This document shows positions 21,815 through 30,346 of a DNA stretch of 64,000 nucleotides, in pieces. Each line of letters starts with the position of its first letter. The stretch's first letter is position 1. The position numbers and the translations under genes are program-made. Source of the stretch: Kibdelosporangium sp. MJ126-NF4 (GTDB lineage: Bacteria; Actinomycetota; Actinomycetes; Mycobacteriales; Pseudonocardiaceae); the NCBI RefSeq assembly GCF_000826545.1, contig NZ_CDME01000005.1, positions 108,428-172,427 of the forward strand. The letters are read 5' to 3'. The notes beneath the pieces were generated by a model. That model had not been told where the DNA came from, ran no database searches, and saw nothing but the letters and a program-made list of their open reading frames with translations.

Positions 21815-22174
21815 ATGAACACCCTGGATGCACTGGACGCCCAGTCGCTGCGTTCCGACATCCCGGACTTCCGGCCGGGCGACACTCTCAAGGTCCAGGT
21901 CCGCGTCATCGAGGGCTCGCGCTCGCGTGTCCAGGAGTTCCAGGGCGTCGTGATCCGTCGCCAGGGCGGTGGCATTCGCGAGACCTTCACCGTTCGCAAG
22001 ATCTCCTACGGCGTCGGCGTCGAGCGCACCTTCCCGGTGCACTCCCCGAACCTCGCCAAGATCGAGGTTGCCAAGCGCGGTGACGTTCGCCGGGCCAAGC
22101 TCTACTACCTGCGCGAACTGCGCGGCAAGGCTGCCAAGATCAAGGAGAAGCGCGACGCTCCTTCGGGCGCGTGA
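21815..22174 (+). CDS. rplS: 50S ribosomal protein L19
   Basis: Standard 119-residue L19 at the 30S-50S interface: [19 protein letters not shown], then [20 protein letters not shown], the conserved [14 protein letters not shown] and [19 protein letters not shown], ending in [22 protein letters not shown] follows a GAGGACGGACAACC site. The 145-bp leader (21670-21814) holds a CATACT -10-like hexamer near 21679 and may carry its own promoter and autoregulatory structure; no defined stem was established. Confidence 0.96.
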   Translation: MNTLDALDAQSLRSDIPDFRPGDTLKVQVRVIEGSRSRVQEFQGVVIRRQGGGIRETFTVRKISYGVGVERTFPVHSPNLAKIEVAKRGDVRRAKLYYLRELRGKAAKIKEKRDAPSGA

Positions 22175-22207
22175 CGCGACCGACCGCATCTGCCGTAACC
22201 TGGCGAC

Positions 22208-23194
22208 GTGGTTAATCCCGTGCACTCGAACGCACCCGAGGATGATCCCGAACGTCCGGAAGATGTCCCCGGCAAACCGGAATCCGAAAAGTCCGAAGCG
22301 CCCGAACCCGGTATTTACGAGTCGAGGCGCGGACGTTCCGGCAAGGGTGACTCTGACGACGAGTCGGAATCAGGCAAGAAGCCCAAAAAGAAGAAGATGT
22401 CCTTCTGGAAAGAGCTGCCGATCCTGATCGTCGTGGCTCTGGTCCTGGTCTTCTTGATCCAGCAGTTCCTCGCCAGGGTGTACGTCATCCCGTCGGGTTC
22501 GATGGAGCAGACGCTGCACGGGTGCCCGGGCTGCCAGGGCGACCGGATCCTCGTCGAGAAGGTCACCTACTACTTCACCGACCCGGCGCCCGGAGACGTG
22601 GTTGTCTTCAAGGGCCCGGGGCCGTGGGTGCAGAACGAATTCGCCGAAAAGCGGTCGGACAACTCGTTCGTGCGTTTTCTCGAGCAGCTCGGTTCGGTGA
22701 TCGGCCTCGCCCCGCCGGACGAGAAGGACTTCGTCAAACGGGTGATCGCAGTCGGCGGCCAGACGGTGCGCGGTGACGCGGACGGCAAGGTCTACGTCAA
22801 CGACAAGGTGCTCACCGAGCCGTACGTGTACTGGGAAGGCGGCGCCCCCGGTGGCGAGCAGTCCTTCGAACCGATCACGGTTCCGCCGGGCAACCTGTGG
22901 GTGATGGGCGACAACCGCAACAACTCGTCCGACTCGCGCAGGCAGGGCGGCGGTGGCCTGAACGGCGTCGTCCCTGTCGACGACGTGATCGGCAAGGCAC
23001 AGGTCATCGTCCTGCCGCCGGGCCGGTGGGGCGGCATCTCCGACCCGAACCCGCAGGCGCTGGGCCTGGCCCCGGCGTGGCAGCAGGGCCTGCCGGTCGG
23101 TGCGGGTGTGCTGCTGGCGTGGCCGGTGCTGTGGACGTCTCGACGGCTGGGCCGCGTGGTCGTGCGCCCGTTCAAGGGATCTGATCGGAAGTAG
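22208..23194 (+). CDS. lepB: Signal peptidase I
   Basis: Cleaves Sec and Tat signal peptides outside the membrane. The 328-residue protein has an acidic/Lys-rich cytosolic N-terminus of ~65 residues, a membrane helix (PILIVVALVLVFLIQQFLA), then box B VIPSGSMEQTL with the catalytic Ser near residue 97, box D KRVIAVGGQTV with the catalytic Lys near 177, and box E WVMGDNRNNSSDSR. A second hydrophobic segment near the C-terminus (GAGVLLAWPVLW) is usual in actinobacteria. A GTG start is assumed. Confidence 0.93.
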   Translation: MVNPVHSNAPEDDPERPEDVPGKPESEKSEAPEPGIYESRRGRSGKGDSDDESESGKKPKKKKMSFWKELPILIVVALVLVFLIQQFLARVYVIPSGSMEQTLHGCPGCQGDRILVEKVTYYFTDPAPGDVVVFKGPGPWVQNEFAEKRSDNSFVRFLEQLGSVIGLAPPDEKDFVKRVIAVGGQTVRGDADGKVYVNDKVLTEPYVYWEGGAPGGEQSFEPITVPPGNLWVMGDNRNNSSDSRRQGGGGLNGVVPVDDVIGKAQVIVLPPGRWGGISDPNPQALGLAPAWQQGLPVGAGVLLAWPVLWTSRRLGRVVVRPFKGSDRK

Positions 23195-23210
23195 CCCAGT
23201 GGCGGTCACC

Positions 23211-23981
23211 ATGAGCCTGCGCCCGCCGCGCGTTCCCATCCGGCGCGACGGGGGGACCTGGGCGCTGCAGAGCGCGTTGGAACGTCGTGGCCTAGGCCCG
23301 GTCGCCGGAGTCGACGAAGCCGGTCGTGGTGCGTGCGCGGGGCCGCTCGTGGTGGCCTCGTGCGTGCTGAAACCCAGTGACGCGGCGAAGTTCGGCGATC
23401 TCAACGACTCGAAGCTGATGACACCGGCGGCGCGCGACCGGATGTACGACATCGTGCTCGCGCGTGCGCTGGACTACTCGGTTGTCGTGATCCCACCTGA
23501 TGAGGTGGACTGTCGTGGTGTGGGATATGCGAACCTGGAAGGCATGCGCCGGGCGGTCGCACGGCTGACCATGCACCCGGGCTACGTGCTCACCGACGGT
23601 TTCCGCGTCTCGGGGTTCACCGCGCCGAGCATGGCGGTGATCAAGGGCGACGCGGCTGTGGCGTGTATCGCAGCCGCTTCGGTGCTCGCCAAAGTGACCA
23701 GGGACCGGATAATGGGAGAGTTGCACGAGGAGCTACCGGTCTACGGCTTCGACGAGCACAAGGGCTACATCACCGGCAGGCACCACGCCGCGCTCGGGGA
23801 GCACGGTCCCAGCGCGGTACACCGGTGGTCGTACTCGAACGTGGCGTCCGCAGGCATCAAACACGGTCTGCGCCCGCCGCGCCGGGTGGCGCTGAGTGTC
23901 GCGGCGGCGGACGTGGTTCACAATGGGGGCTCCCCTCGGCAAGGGGCTGAATCAGGACGAGGAGGAGCTCGGGTCGGATGA
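23211..23981 (+). CDS. rnhB: Ribonuclease HII
   Basis: Removes ribonucleotides from DNA-RNA hybrids. Catalytic acids are seen in VAGVDEAGRGACAGPL (DEAGRG), in the LNDSKLM segment and in YVLTDGF. SVLAKVTRDRIM and GYITGRHHAALGEHGPSAVH are further family blocks. The 256-residue length is usual. ATG at 23211 is chosen; a GTG at 23199, 5 nt after the lepB stop, is a real alternative. The C-terminal ~35 residues beyond the core are not conserved. Overlaps the next gene by 4 nt. Confidence 0.93.
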   Translation: MSLRPPRVPIRRDGGTWALQSALERRGLGPVAGVDEAGRGACAGPLVVASCVLKPSDAAKFGDLNDSKLMTPAARDRMYDIVLARALDYSVVVIPPDEVDCRGVGYANLEGMRRAVARLTMHPGYVLTDGFRVSGFTAPSMAVIKGDAAVACIAAASVLAKVTRDRIMGELHEELPVYGFDEHKGYITGRHHAALGEHGPSAVHRWSYSNVASAGIKHGLRPPRRVALSVAAADVVHNGGSPRQGAESGRGGARVG

Positions 23982-24298
23982 GTGCGGAGGACCTCGAGAA
24001 GTACGAGACCGAGATGGAGCTGCAGCTCTACCGGGAGTACCGCGACATCGTCGGCCAGTTCTCCTATGTGGTGGAGACGGAGCGGCGGTTCTACCTGGCC
24101 AATTCGGTCGACGTGCAGATCAGGGACGCGGACGGCGAGGTGTACTTCGAGGTACGTATGTCCGACGCCTGGGTCTGGGACATGTACCGGCCGGCTCGGT
24201 TCGTCAAGAACGTCCGGGTGATTACGTTCAAGGACGTGAACGTCGAAGAGCTGGACAAACCCGAGCTGCGGCTCCCCGACGAAGGACTCGGTTCCTAG
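23978..24298 (+). CDS. DUF2469 family protein
   Basis: Small acidic protein of 106 residues found next to rnhB throughout the actinobacteria: MSAEDLEKYETEMELQLYRE, then FSYVVETERRFYLANSVDV and MSDAWVWDMYRPARFVKNV. Structure and role are not established; strict conservation and coupling (ATGA with rnhB) suggest a housekeeping role. Its stop overlaps that of the convergent hydrolase gene. Confidence 0.92.
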   Translation: MSAEDLEKYETEMELQLYREYRDIVGQFSYVVETERRFYLANSVDVQIRDADGEVYFEVRMSDAWVWDMYRPARFVKNVRVITFKDVNVEELDKPELRLPDEGLGS

Positions 24299-25053
24299 CC
24301 GAGCAGGTGAGCTCTGACCAGATCGTTGAACTCGACCGGGCGCTCGACGTTGGCCAGGTGCGCGGCGCCGTCGAGGACGACGAGGCGGCTGCGCGGGATC
24401 GCCGCCGCGATGTCCCGCAGGTGGTCGGGCGGTGTCGCGGGGTCTTCGGCGCCCGCGATCGCCAGCGTCGGCGTCGGGATCTCGGCGAGCTGGTCGGCGA
24501 AGTCCCACGCGCCCAGCGCGGAGCACGCGCTGATGTAGCCGTCCTGCGGGGTGTTCGCGACCATCGTGCGGATCGCGGCCTTCTGTTCCGCGTCGGCGAA
24601 GTCCTTGGTCAACCACCGGCCGAGCGTGGTCTCGGCGAGCCACTCCATACCCTCGGTCCGGACGCTCTCGGCCCGTTCTGCCCAGAACTCGGCTGGGCCG
24701 AACCACGACGACGTGCACGCGACCACGAGCTGGTCGAGCCGGTGCGGGTGGTGCCGCCCGAGCCACATGCCCACCGCACCGCCGAGTGACAGTCCGCAGA
24801 AGTGGGCTTTCTCGACCTCCAGGTGGTCGAGCATGGCCAGCACGTCACCGGCGAGGTCCGCGATCTCGTACGGGCCGGGCGGGACAGGTGACTTGCCGTG
24901 ACCGCGGTGGTCGTAGCTGATCACGCGGTACTCGTCGGACAGCGCCTCGCGTTGCGGCAGCCACATGTCCAGGTTGCTGCCCACTGAGCCGGAGAGGACG
25001 AGGACCGGCGCGTCCTGCGGGCCTTCGATCGTCCGGTGCACCTCGACAGGCAT
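24295..25053 (-). CDS. Alpha/beta hydrolase, 3-oxoadipate enol-lactonase-like
   Basis: Hydrolase of 252 residues. The oxyanion region is VLVLSGSVGSNLDMWLPQ, the nucleophile elbow FCGLSLGGAVGMWLG (Ser near residue 97), the acid lies in AIAGAEDPATPPDH and the His in VVLDGAAHLANVERP. Overall similarity is to PcaD, which opens 3-oxoadipate enol-lactone in the protocatechuate branch, but no other pca gene is nearby and the substrate could differ. ATG at 25053 follows AGGAGAGGA; the open frame beyond it is not family-like. Confidence 0.8.
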   Translation of the reverse strand: MPVEVHRTIEGPQDAPVLVLSGSVGSNLDMWLPQREALSDEYRVISYDHRGHGKSPVPPGPYEIADLAGDVLAMLDHLEVEKAHFCGLSLGGAVGMWLGRHHPHRLDQLVVACTSSWFGPAEFWAERAESVRTEGMEWLAETTLGRWLTKDFADAEQKAAIRTMVANTPQDGYISACSALGAWDFADQLAEIPTPTLAIAGAEDPATPPDHLRDIAAAIPRSRLVVLDGAAHLANVERPVEFNDLVRAHLLG

Positions 25054-25294
25054 CACTGGGTTCCTCTCCTGGTGGGCTCCCTTCGGCGGGTCACCCACCC
25101 TAGTGCCATCCCGCTCGCCGACACACCCGCCAATCGAGCGCCTACCACACCGCACCGACATAACGGCGTGTCACAAGATCGCAAATCCCGCCACCATCCA
25201 CAACCACCCACTTGTCCACAGCCCTGCTCCCGCCAACTGGGCACCGCCGAACCGGAACGGAAAGCTGGAAGCACACCGCTCCTGGAGGCAAACC

Positions 25295-25684
25295 ATGAAG
25301 ACGGAAGCGAAAGCCCCTGTGAAAACCCGGAACCCGCACCACGAACTGGGCCGCAGAGGCGAAGACCTGGCTGTCGCCTACCTGACCGGGCAAGGCCTTG
25401 TGCTGCTCGACCGGAACTGGCGCTGCCGCGACGGCGAACTGGACCTTGTCCTCACCGACGGCTCCACAGTGGTCGTCTGTGAGGTGAAAACCCGCGCGGG
25501 CACAGGCTTCGGCCTCCCGGCGGAAGCCGTGGACGACCGCAAGGCAAGACGTGTCCGCAGACTGGCCAACACCTGGCTCTCGACCTTCCGCGTCCCCTGG
25601 TGCGAACTGCGCTTCGACATCGTCGCCATCACCTGGCCACCCACCGAGAAACCCAGGATCCACCACCTCAGGGACGCGTTCTGA
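25295..25684 (+). CDS. yraN: UPF0102/YraN family endonuclease-like protein
   Basis: A 129-residue protein with the restriction-endonuclease-like fold of YraN: LGRRGEDLAVAYLTGQGL, then RDGELDLVLTDGSTVVVCEV with the D-x-D/E-x-K-type acidic residues (E-L-D, E-V-K) and LPAEAVDDRKARRVRR. It is regularly next to comM and dprA. ATG at 25295 follows TGGAGG; the long upstream frame extension is rejected. Shares one base with the comM start. The 240 bp before it hold no other gene I can see. Confidence 0.92.
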   Translation: MKTEAKAPVKTRNPHHELGRRGEDLAVAYLTGQGLVLLDRNWRCRDGELDLVLTDGSTVVVCEVKTRAGTGFGLPAEAVDDRKARRVRRLANTWLSTFRVPWCELRFDIVAITWPPTEKPRIHHLRDAF

Positions 25685-27198
25685 TGTCGCTGGCCCAAGC
25701 GTGGTCGGTTGCCCTGTTCGGAATGGACGGCCGAATGGTGGAGATCGAAGCGGACATCGGCGGCGGCACCCCGAAGATGGTGATCGTCGGCCTCCCGGAC
25801 GCCGCGCTCAACGAAGCAAAGGACAGAGTCCACGCCGCGGTCAGGAACAGCGGCGAGGAATGGCCCAAACGGCAGATCACCGTGGGCCTCTCACCCGCGG
25901 CCGTCCGAAAAGCCGGATCGGGCTACGACCTCGCCCTCGCCTGCGTCATTCTCGCTGCGGCACGGGCGATCCCCGACGAACCAGTCCGCACCACAGTCCT
26001 GATCGGCGAACTCGCGCTGGACGGCCGTATCCGCGAGGTGCTGGGAATACTGCCCTGTCTCCTTGCGGCCCGCCGCGCGGGAATCAAGCGGGCGATAGTG
26101 CCCAAGGCAGCCTTGGGCGAAGCAGCACTGGTGACCGGGATGGATGTGCTGGGTGCGACCGAGTTGAAGCAGGTGCTGCGATGGCTGCGCGGAGACGACG
26201 AGGCATTGGAGACGCCAGGCGAACCTGACGTCGTGGCGCGCGAACAGTTTCCCGATCTGGCAGATGTCGTCGGCCAGCCCGAAGCACGCTGGGCGTTGGA
26301 GGTCGCCGCGGCAGGCGGGCACCATCTGCTGTTGGTCGGCCCACCCGGCACCGGCAAGACGATGCTCGCACGCAGACTGCCCGCCCTGCTCCCACCGCTC
26401 ACCCATGAACAGTCGCTGGAGGTGACAGCGGTGCACTCCGTCGCGGGTCTGCTGAAGCCGGAGACGCCTCTGGTCAGGACTCCGCCTTTCTTCGCGCCGC
26501 ACCACACGACATCGGTGGCCGCTCTGGTCGGCGGCGGAGTCGGCCTGGCCAAACCCGGCGCGATCAGCCGCGCTCATTGCGGGGTGGTGTTCCTGGACGA
26601 GGCATGTGAGTTCGCGGCGGACAGGCTGGAATCCCTGCGTACTGCCATGGAGGAAGGAGAGATCAGACTGGCGCGCCGGGACGGCGTGGTGCGTTACCCG
26701 GCCAGGTTCCAGTTGATCCTTGCCACGAACCCGTGTCCGTGTGCTCCGCCGCGTGAGACCGAGTGCACATGTCCGCCCAATACTCGACGTCGCTACTTCG
26801 CGAGGCTCTCCGGCCCGTTCCTTGACCGGGTGGACCTCAGGGTCCGAATGAGGCCACTCATCGCGATGTCGTCCGTGAACGGGTCGACACTCGAACGAAC
26901 CGAGCAGGTTCGCACGCGCGTCCGGGAGGCACGAGATCGGGCGAAGCAACGATGGCACGAGCACGGGTGGGTGACCAACGCCGAGGTGCCAGGCCCTTCC
27001 CTGTGGCGGGAGTTTGCCTTGCCGCGGACGGCGACTGCCCTGCTTGATCGCGGCCTGCGGTCCGGCGCGATCACCGGCCGAGGTGCGGATCGGTGCCTGC
27101 GAGTGGCGTGGACGCTGGCAGACCTGGCAGGTGTCGAGCAACCGGACGCGGACCATGTGGCGGCCGCGCTTGAGTTCAGAGATCGAAGGGCGGCTTGA
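25684..27198 (+). CDS. comM: ComM-like Mg-chelatase family AAA+ ATPase
   Basis: Protein of 504 residues: an N-terminal Lon-protease-like S5 domain (KMVIVGLPDAALNEAKDRV, GYDLALACVILAA), a central AAA+ module with Walker A LLVGPPGTGKTMLARRLP near residue 220 and Walker B VVFLDEACEF near 304, and a C-terminal Mg-chelatase helical lid. CPCAPPRETECTCPP contributes a cysteine cluster. In Gram-negatives ComM is a hexameric branch-migration helicase in transformation; in actinobacteria the same gene accompanies dprA but competence is not generally shown. Confidence 0.92.
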   Translation: MSLAQAWSVALFGMDGRMVEIEADIGGGTPKMVIVGLPDAALNEAKDRVHAAVRNSGEEWPKRQITVGLSPAAVRKAGSGYDLALACVILAAARAIPDEPVRTTVLIGELALDGRIREVLGILPCLLAARRAGIKRAIVPKAALGEAALVTGMDVLGATELKQVLRWLRGDDEALETPGEPDVVAREQFPDLADVVGQPEARWALEVAAAGGHHLLLVGPPGTGKTMLARRLPALLPPLTHEQSLEVTAVHSVAGLLKPETPLVRTPPFFAPHHTTSVAALVGGGVGLAKPGAISRAHCGVVFLDEACEFAADRLESLRTAMEEGEIRLARRDGVVRYPARFQLILATNPCPCAPPRETECTCPPNTRRRYFARLSGPFLDRVDLRVRMRPLIAMSSVNGSTLERTEQVRTRVREARDRAKQRWHEHGWVTNAEVPGPSLWREFALPRTATALLDRGLRSGAITGRGADRCLRVAWTLADLAGVEQPDADHVAAALEFRDRRAA

Positions 27199-27202
27199 CG
27201 TG

Positions 27203-28378
27203 ATGGCGGACGAACTGCGTTTGGCATGTGCGTATCTGCTGAGAGTGGCTGAACCGCCCGCTTGTGCGCTGAGACGGTTTGTCGCCGAGCGCGGCGTTGC
27301 CGCGGCTGCGGAAGCTGTGCGTACGGGCGATGTGCCGGATTCCGTCGAGGCAGAGACATCGGCGAGACGACATATCGACACGGCGGCGATGGATCTCGCC
27401 GCCGCCGAGCGTGCCGGAGCGCGGCTCGTCACTCCCGAGGACGGAGACTGGCCCGCGTGGCCCTTGCTGCCGTTGACAAACGCGGCGGCTCGAGGCCTCA
27501 CATGGGCAAGCCCGCCGTTGGGCCTGTGGGTGCGCGGCGCCGCGTCCCTGGAGGAGTCGTTGCAACGCGCGGTGTCTGTCGTGGGAGCGAGAGCGTCGAC
27601 CTCGTATGGCGAACACGTCGCCACCGAGATGGGCTATGGGCTCGCCAGCCACGGTATGACGGTCGTTTCCGGTGCCGCCTATGGCATCGACGGCGCAGCG
27701 CACAAGGGCGCCTTGAGCACCAGCGGTTGCACGGTGGCAGTGTTGGCGTGTGGGATCGATCGGGCATATCCGGCCGGACACAGCGTCCTGATCGACCGGA
27801 TCGCCGCCCAAGGCCTCGTGATCACCGAATACCCGCCGGGCACGACCCCAGCCAGGCACCGCTTCCTCGTACGCAACAGGATCATCGCCGCACTGGGCGC
27901 AGGCACAGTCGTCGTCGAAGCGGGCCGACGCAGCGGCGCTCGCAATACCGCGGCATCCGCTGCAGCACTGGGCCGGATGGTCATGGCCGTCCCCGGCCCA
28001 GTGACATCAGCGATGTCGATGGGATGCCACGACCTCCTGAGAGAAGGGCATGCCACAGCTGTCAGTTCCGTTGCCGAGGTGATCGAATCCGTGGGTCTCA
28101 TCGGCGAAGACCTTGCGACCAAACCAGAAACAGCAACACGCCCCACAGACGGCCTGGACAACGAAGCACTCCGCGTCCACGAAGCCCTCGAACCACGTGC
28201 AGCACACTGCGCCGAGCGAATCGCCGAAGTCTCAGGCGTGCCACTCTCCAGAACCCGCGCAATACTCCCCGCCCTGGAACTAACAGGCCTCGCCCAGCGC
28301 AGCGAATCCGGCTGGCTCAAAACAACCACAACGACAACCACCCCAACCCCAACCCCAGCCCCAGCCCCAGCACGATGA
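27203..28378 (+). CDS. dprA: DNA-processing protein DprA
   Basis: Binds ssDNA and loads RecA in transformation and recombination. The protein has ~391 residues: an N-terminal helical region, then the Rossmann-type DprA core with AVSVVGARASTSYGEHVA (near residue 121), TVVSGAAYGIDGAAHKGAL, AVLACGIDRAYPAGH, ITEYPPGTTPARHRFLVRNR and GARNTAASAAALGR, and a C-terminal winged helix. The last ~18 residues are a Thr/Pro/Ala low-complexity tail from an ACAACC/CCAACC-rich stretch, odd for the family. ATG at 27203 (or the GTG just before it) follows GAAGGG. It is the last gene before a repeat-rich gap. Confidence 0.93.
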   Translation: MADELRLACAYLLRVAEPPACALRRFVAERGVAAAAEAVRTGDVPDSVEAETSARRHIDTAAMDLAAAERAGARLVTPEDGDWPAWPLLPLTNAAARGLTWASPPLGLWVRGAASLEESLQRAVSVVGARASTSYGEHVATEMGYGLASHGMTVVSGAAYGIDGAAHKGALSTSGCTVAVLACGIDRAYPAGHSVLIDRIAAQGLVITEYPPGTTPARHRFLVRNRIIAALGAGTVVVEAGRRSGARNTAASAAALGRMVMAVPGPVTSAMSMGCHDLLREGHATAVSSVAEVIESVGLIGEDLATKPETATRPTDGLDNEALRVHEALEPRAAHCAERIAEVSGVPLSRTRAILPALELTGLAQRSESGWLKTTTTTTTPTPTPAPAPAR

Positions 28379-28530
28379 CCGCACACGTCCACCGCGCCCA
28401 CGACACACGAGGTCATGCCACCCACGAGGACAGCGCGCGATGCCATCCACGCGCCCAACCGGCGAGAGAGAAACTGGCAGCCCTGCCCCCTCCCGGCCAG
28501 GGTCCCGCCAAAGTCGGCTTTGCGCGCAAA

Positions 28531-28693
28531 GCAAGCACAAGAGAGCAAGCACAGGAGAGCAAGCACAGGAGAGCAAGCACAGGAGAGCAAGCACAGGAGA
28601 GCAAGCACAGGAGAGCAGGCACAGGAGAGCAAGCGCGAGAGAGCAAGCGCAAGACGGCAAGTGCGAGAGAGCAAGCGCAAGACGGCAAGCGCG
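28531..28693 (+). repeat. 14-bp tandem repeat array, 11 copies
   Basis: The unit GCAAGCACAGGAGA is repeated head to tail from 28531 to 28684. The five units from 28545 to 28614 are identical. Units at both ends vary by one to five bases (for example GCAAGCGCGAGAGA, GCAAGCGCAAGACG), and a partial unit runs to 28693. Because 14 is not a multiple of 3, the array shifts frame at each unit and is not a coding repeat. There are no CRISPR-like spacers. Confidence 0.9.
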
Positions 28694-28741
28694 TAAGTGG
28701 CCTTGCGCGTAAGTGGCCTTGCGCGTAAGTGGCCTTGCGCG
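28694..28741 (+). repeat. 16-bp tandem repeat, 3 copies
   Basis: TAAGTGGCCTTGCGCG occurs three times exactly, at 28694-28709, 28710-28725 and 28726-28741, directly abutting the 14-bp array. The GTGGCCTT core resembles the GTGGCCTTCGT palindrome family seen at about 19480-19527. Confidence 0.9.
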
Positions 28742-28764
28742 CATAGCGCATGGGTAGGGTTCGT

Positions 28765-28912
28765 GGTTGGTTTCCTCCCGTATGGCCTGGGCGAAGCCAT
28801 ACCATGGCGTGTCGGGAGGTCGGCCTACGCAAACCGACCCACGGCGCAGGCGATACCGATCTCCCGGCACGTCGTGGTTTCCTCCGGCAGGTCATACGGG
28901 AGGGAACCGACC
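28765..28912 (+). repeat. MITE-like element copy A with terminal inverted repeats
   Basis: The ends are 25-bp imperfect inverted repeats (28765-28789 and 28888-28912, three mismatches), both containing CCTCCCGTATG when read inward. The 131-bp core 28774-28904 is about 95% identical to the reverse complement of 29316-29446. It has no coding capacity for a transposase. No clear target duplication is seen. Confidence 0.75.
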
Positions 28913-29315
28913 ACGCCCTCACTGGACCCGGGAAGTCACGGGGGCACAGCCAACCGGGTGGGCAGGAATGGTTGGTTTCCCTCTTGGAGGCCTGCCGTCC
29001 GGCGAGGACACGCTCTTCGAGCCACAAGCCAACTCGAGCGTTGGGTACGAGCCGGACACGGCGGGCATCACAATCACGTCCGTGAGGCGGGCCTTCGGCG
29101 ATGGCCGCACATACGGTGCCAGCAGTAGTCACGCGGCTGTGGCAGTCATGCGGCTGTGGTCACGAGATGGCCGCAGTCACGTGTCAGCGGGGGAAAGAAA
29201 AGAGATGCCTCGCCGGCGGGCAGGCCTCCAAGAGGGACACAAAGACCTCTTCGTTTCTCGCGCCGGTTGGCTCAGCCCACGTGGCTTCCTGGGTCGAGTG
29301 GGGGGCGCGGGGCGC

Positions 29316-29446
29316 CCCTCCCGTATGTCCTGCCAAAGGAAACCACGACGTGCCGGGAGGTCGGTATCGCCTGCGCTGTGGGTCGGTTTGCGTAGGCCGA
29401 CCTCCCGACACGCCATGGTATGGCTACGCCCAGGCCATACGGGAGG
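29316..29446 (-). repeat. MITE-like element copy B, inverted relative to copy A
   Basis: Reverse complement of 28774-28904 with about six substitutions over 131 bp. Its own ends (CCCTCCCGTATG at 29316-29327 and CATACGGGAGG at 29436-29446) are complementary. Together copies A and B form a large interrupted palindrome of about 680 bp. Confidence 0.75.
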
Positions 29447-29507
29447 GACACCCCACGAACCACACCCCTGCGCTGGCGCGCAGGCTGCCTGCGCTCTTCG
29501 CGTCGGT

Positions 29508-30050
29508 TCACTGAGTTGGCCGTGGAGCGGCGTTGCGCAGGCGGATGCCGCTGAAGCCGAGACTGCTCGCGGTGACCCCATCCCAGAACTCCCAGAGGTT
29601 GTTCATGATCCGCAGTTGGATTCCCGCGTTCTCGTGCAAACGGAGGAGGTTGCCAACGGGCTCTGCTGGGCCCAGAGGTTTGACTGCCGAGGTCGAGACG
29701 TGCGAGCTCGGCTCCGGGTTGCCGAACGGCTGGAAATGCTGTGCTGGCAACCGGTATGCGTACAGCTTTACCGCACGCATGCGGTCCAGCCATTTGTACT
29801 CGATCGCGTGGACGCGTTCACCTCCGCCTGGTCCGAGTATCCGCGCGTGGTCGGCGGGCGACGTGCTGGAGGTCGTCCACGCCATTGCTCGCGGGCAATC
29901 TCGCGGGAACCAGTAGTCCGGCGCACGCTCGTGGTCCACGGCCCACACGTATGCGTCCTGCTGGCGTGCGGTCGCCGCCACGTGGGGGACGAACACGTTG
30001 ATCGTGGGATCTTCGGAGAAGTGCAGTACCTGTCCAGGTTCCGGGCGCAT
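29508..30050 (-). CDS. DUF6886 family protein
   Basis: Product of 180 residues. It begins MRPEPGQVLHFSEDPTINVF followed by PHVAATARQQDAYVWAVD, and contains DYWFPRDCPRAMAW and VHAIEYKWLDRMRAVKLYAYR; these match a small uncharacterised family (DUF6886) that starts with an L-x-H-F-S-E-D motif. ADP-ribosyl-related or sugar-modifying folds have been imagined for such L/H-F-S motifs, but no activity is established. ATG at 30050 follows GGAG. It lies 42 bp after the I9-like gene, so the S8 protease, the I9-like protein and this gene probably form one leftward operon. Confidence 0.75.
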   Translation of the reverse strand: MRPEPGQVLHFSEDPTINVFVPHVAATARQQDAYVWAVDHERAPDYWFPRDCPRAMAWTTSSTSPADHARILGPGGGERVHAIEYKWLDRMRAVKLYAYRLPAQHFQPFGNPEPSSHVSTSAVKPLGPAEPVGNLLRLHENAGIQLRIMNNLWEFWDGVTASSLGFSGIRLRNAAPRPTQ

Positions 30051-30092
30051 GTCTCCAGCATGCTGTCAGGCGACTGTTGGCCGACGGCGAGC

Positions 30093-30311
30093 TTAGGTGG
30101 TGGGGCGGTGGTCGTCGCGTTGCCATTCGACTGCTTGGACTCCGGGCACGGCCATCAGGTTCTCGACCGCGTCGGTCGTGATCGAGCCGGTGACCGTGCC
30201 GAGCGCTTCGAGGACGTCGTCGACCGCCATGCCCGCCCGGCGTAGATCTTCGACCAGCCGGGGGATGTTCGTCAGGTTCTCTTCCGCGATGGAGACCATG
30301 ATCTTGGGCAC
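30093..30311 (-). CDS. Small protein, probable stand-alone protease propeptide/inhibitor-like (I9-type fold)
   Basis: A 72-residue protein starting with GTG after a GGGAGG site. The sequence reads as beta (KIMVSIAEEN), helix (IPRLVEDLRRAGM), beta (VDDVLEALGTVTGSI), helix (TDAVENLMAVPG), beta (VQAVEWQRD), i.e. a ferredoxin-like beta-alpha-beta-beta-alpha-beta plan. The ending GV-x-x-VE is like the end of subtilisin propeptides (inhibitor I9). It is encoded 35 bp downstream of an S8 protease, so it may act as a trans-acting chaperone or inhibitor of it. Inference from fold pattern and neighbourhood only. Confidence 0.6.
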   Translation of the reverse strand: MPKIMVSIAEENLTNIPRLVEDLRRAGMAVDDVLEALGTVTGSITTDAVENLMAVPGVQAVEWQRDDHRPTT

Positions 30312-30346
30312 GGCAGCCTCCCAGGCAGTAGGAGACTGACGCTAGC

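Larger units (their letters stand above)
28379..29507. other. Repeat-rich non-coding region between dprA and the DUF6886 gene
   Basis: About 1.1 kb with no gene I accept; the long open frames here exist because the DNA is GC-rich and repetitive. It contains the 14-bp and 16-bp tandem arrays and two inverted 131-bp elements listed separately. Outside the 131-bp cores the inverted similarity continues at lower identity: about 28915-29015 resembles the reverse complement of about 29205-29305 (both contain TCCCTCTTGGAGGCCTGCC when read in the same sense). The ~190-bp centre (29016-29204) shows short GCGGCTGTGG-type direct repeats only. Confidence 0.75.

Noticed and set aside
28531..28741. Possible CRISPR array
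   Set aside because: Direct 14- and 16-bp tandem repeats without spacers and no cas genes.
28280..29132. Several repeat-containing frames on both strands (Ser/Cys/Leu- or Lys/Ala/Ser-rich)
   Set aside because: They come from the 14-bp array, which shifts frame every unit and opens all frames; no ribosome site, no homology.
28767..30245. Long open frame of 492 codons on the + strand across the repeats and the DUF6886 / I9-like genes
   Set aside because: It crosses both inverted elements and runs antisense to two supported genes; composition is Arg/Gly/Pro-rich shadow type.
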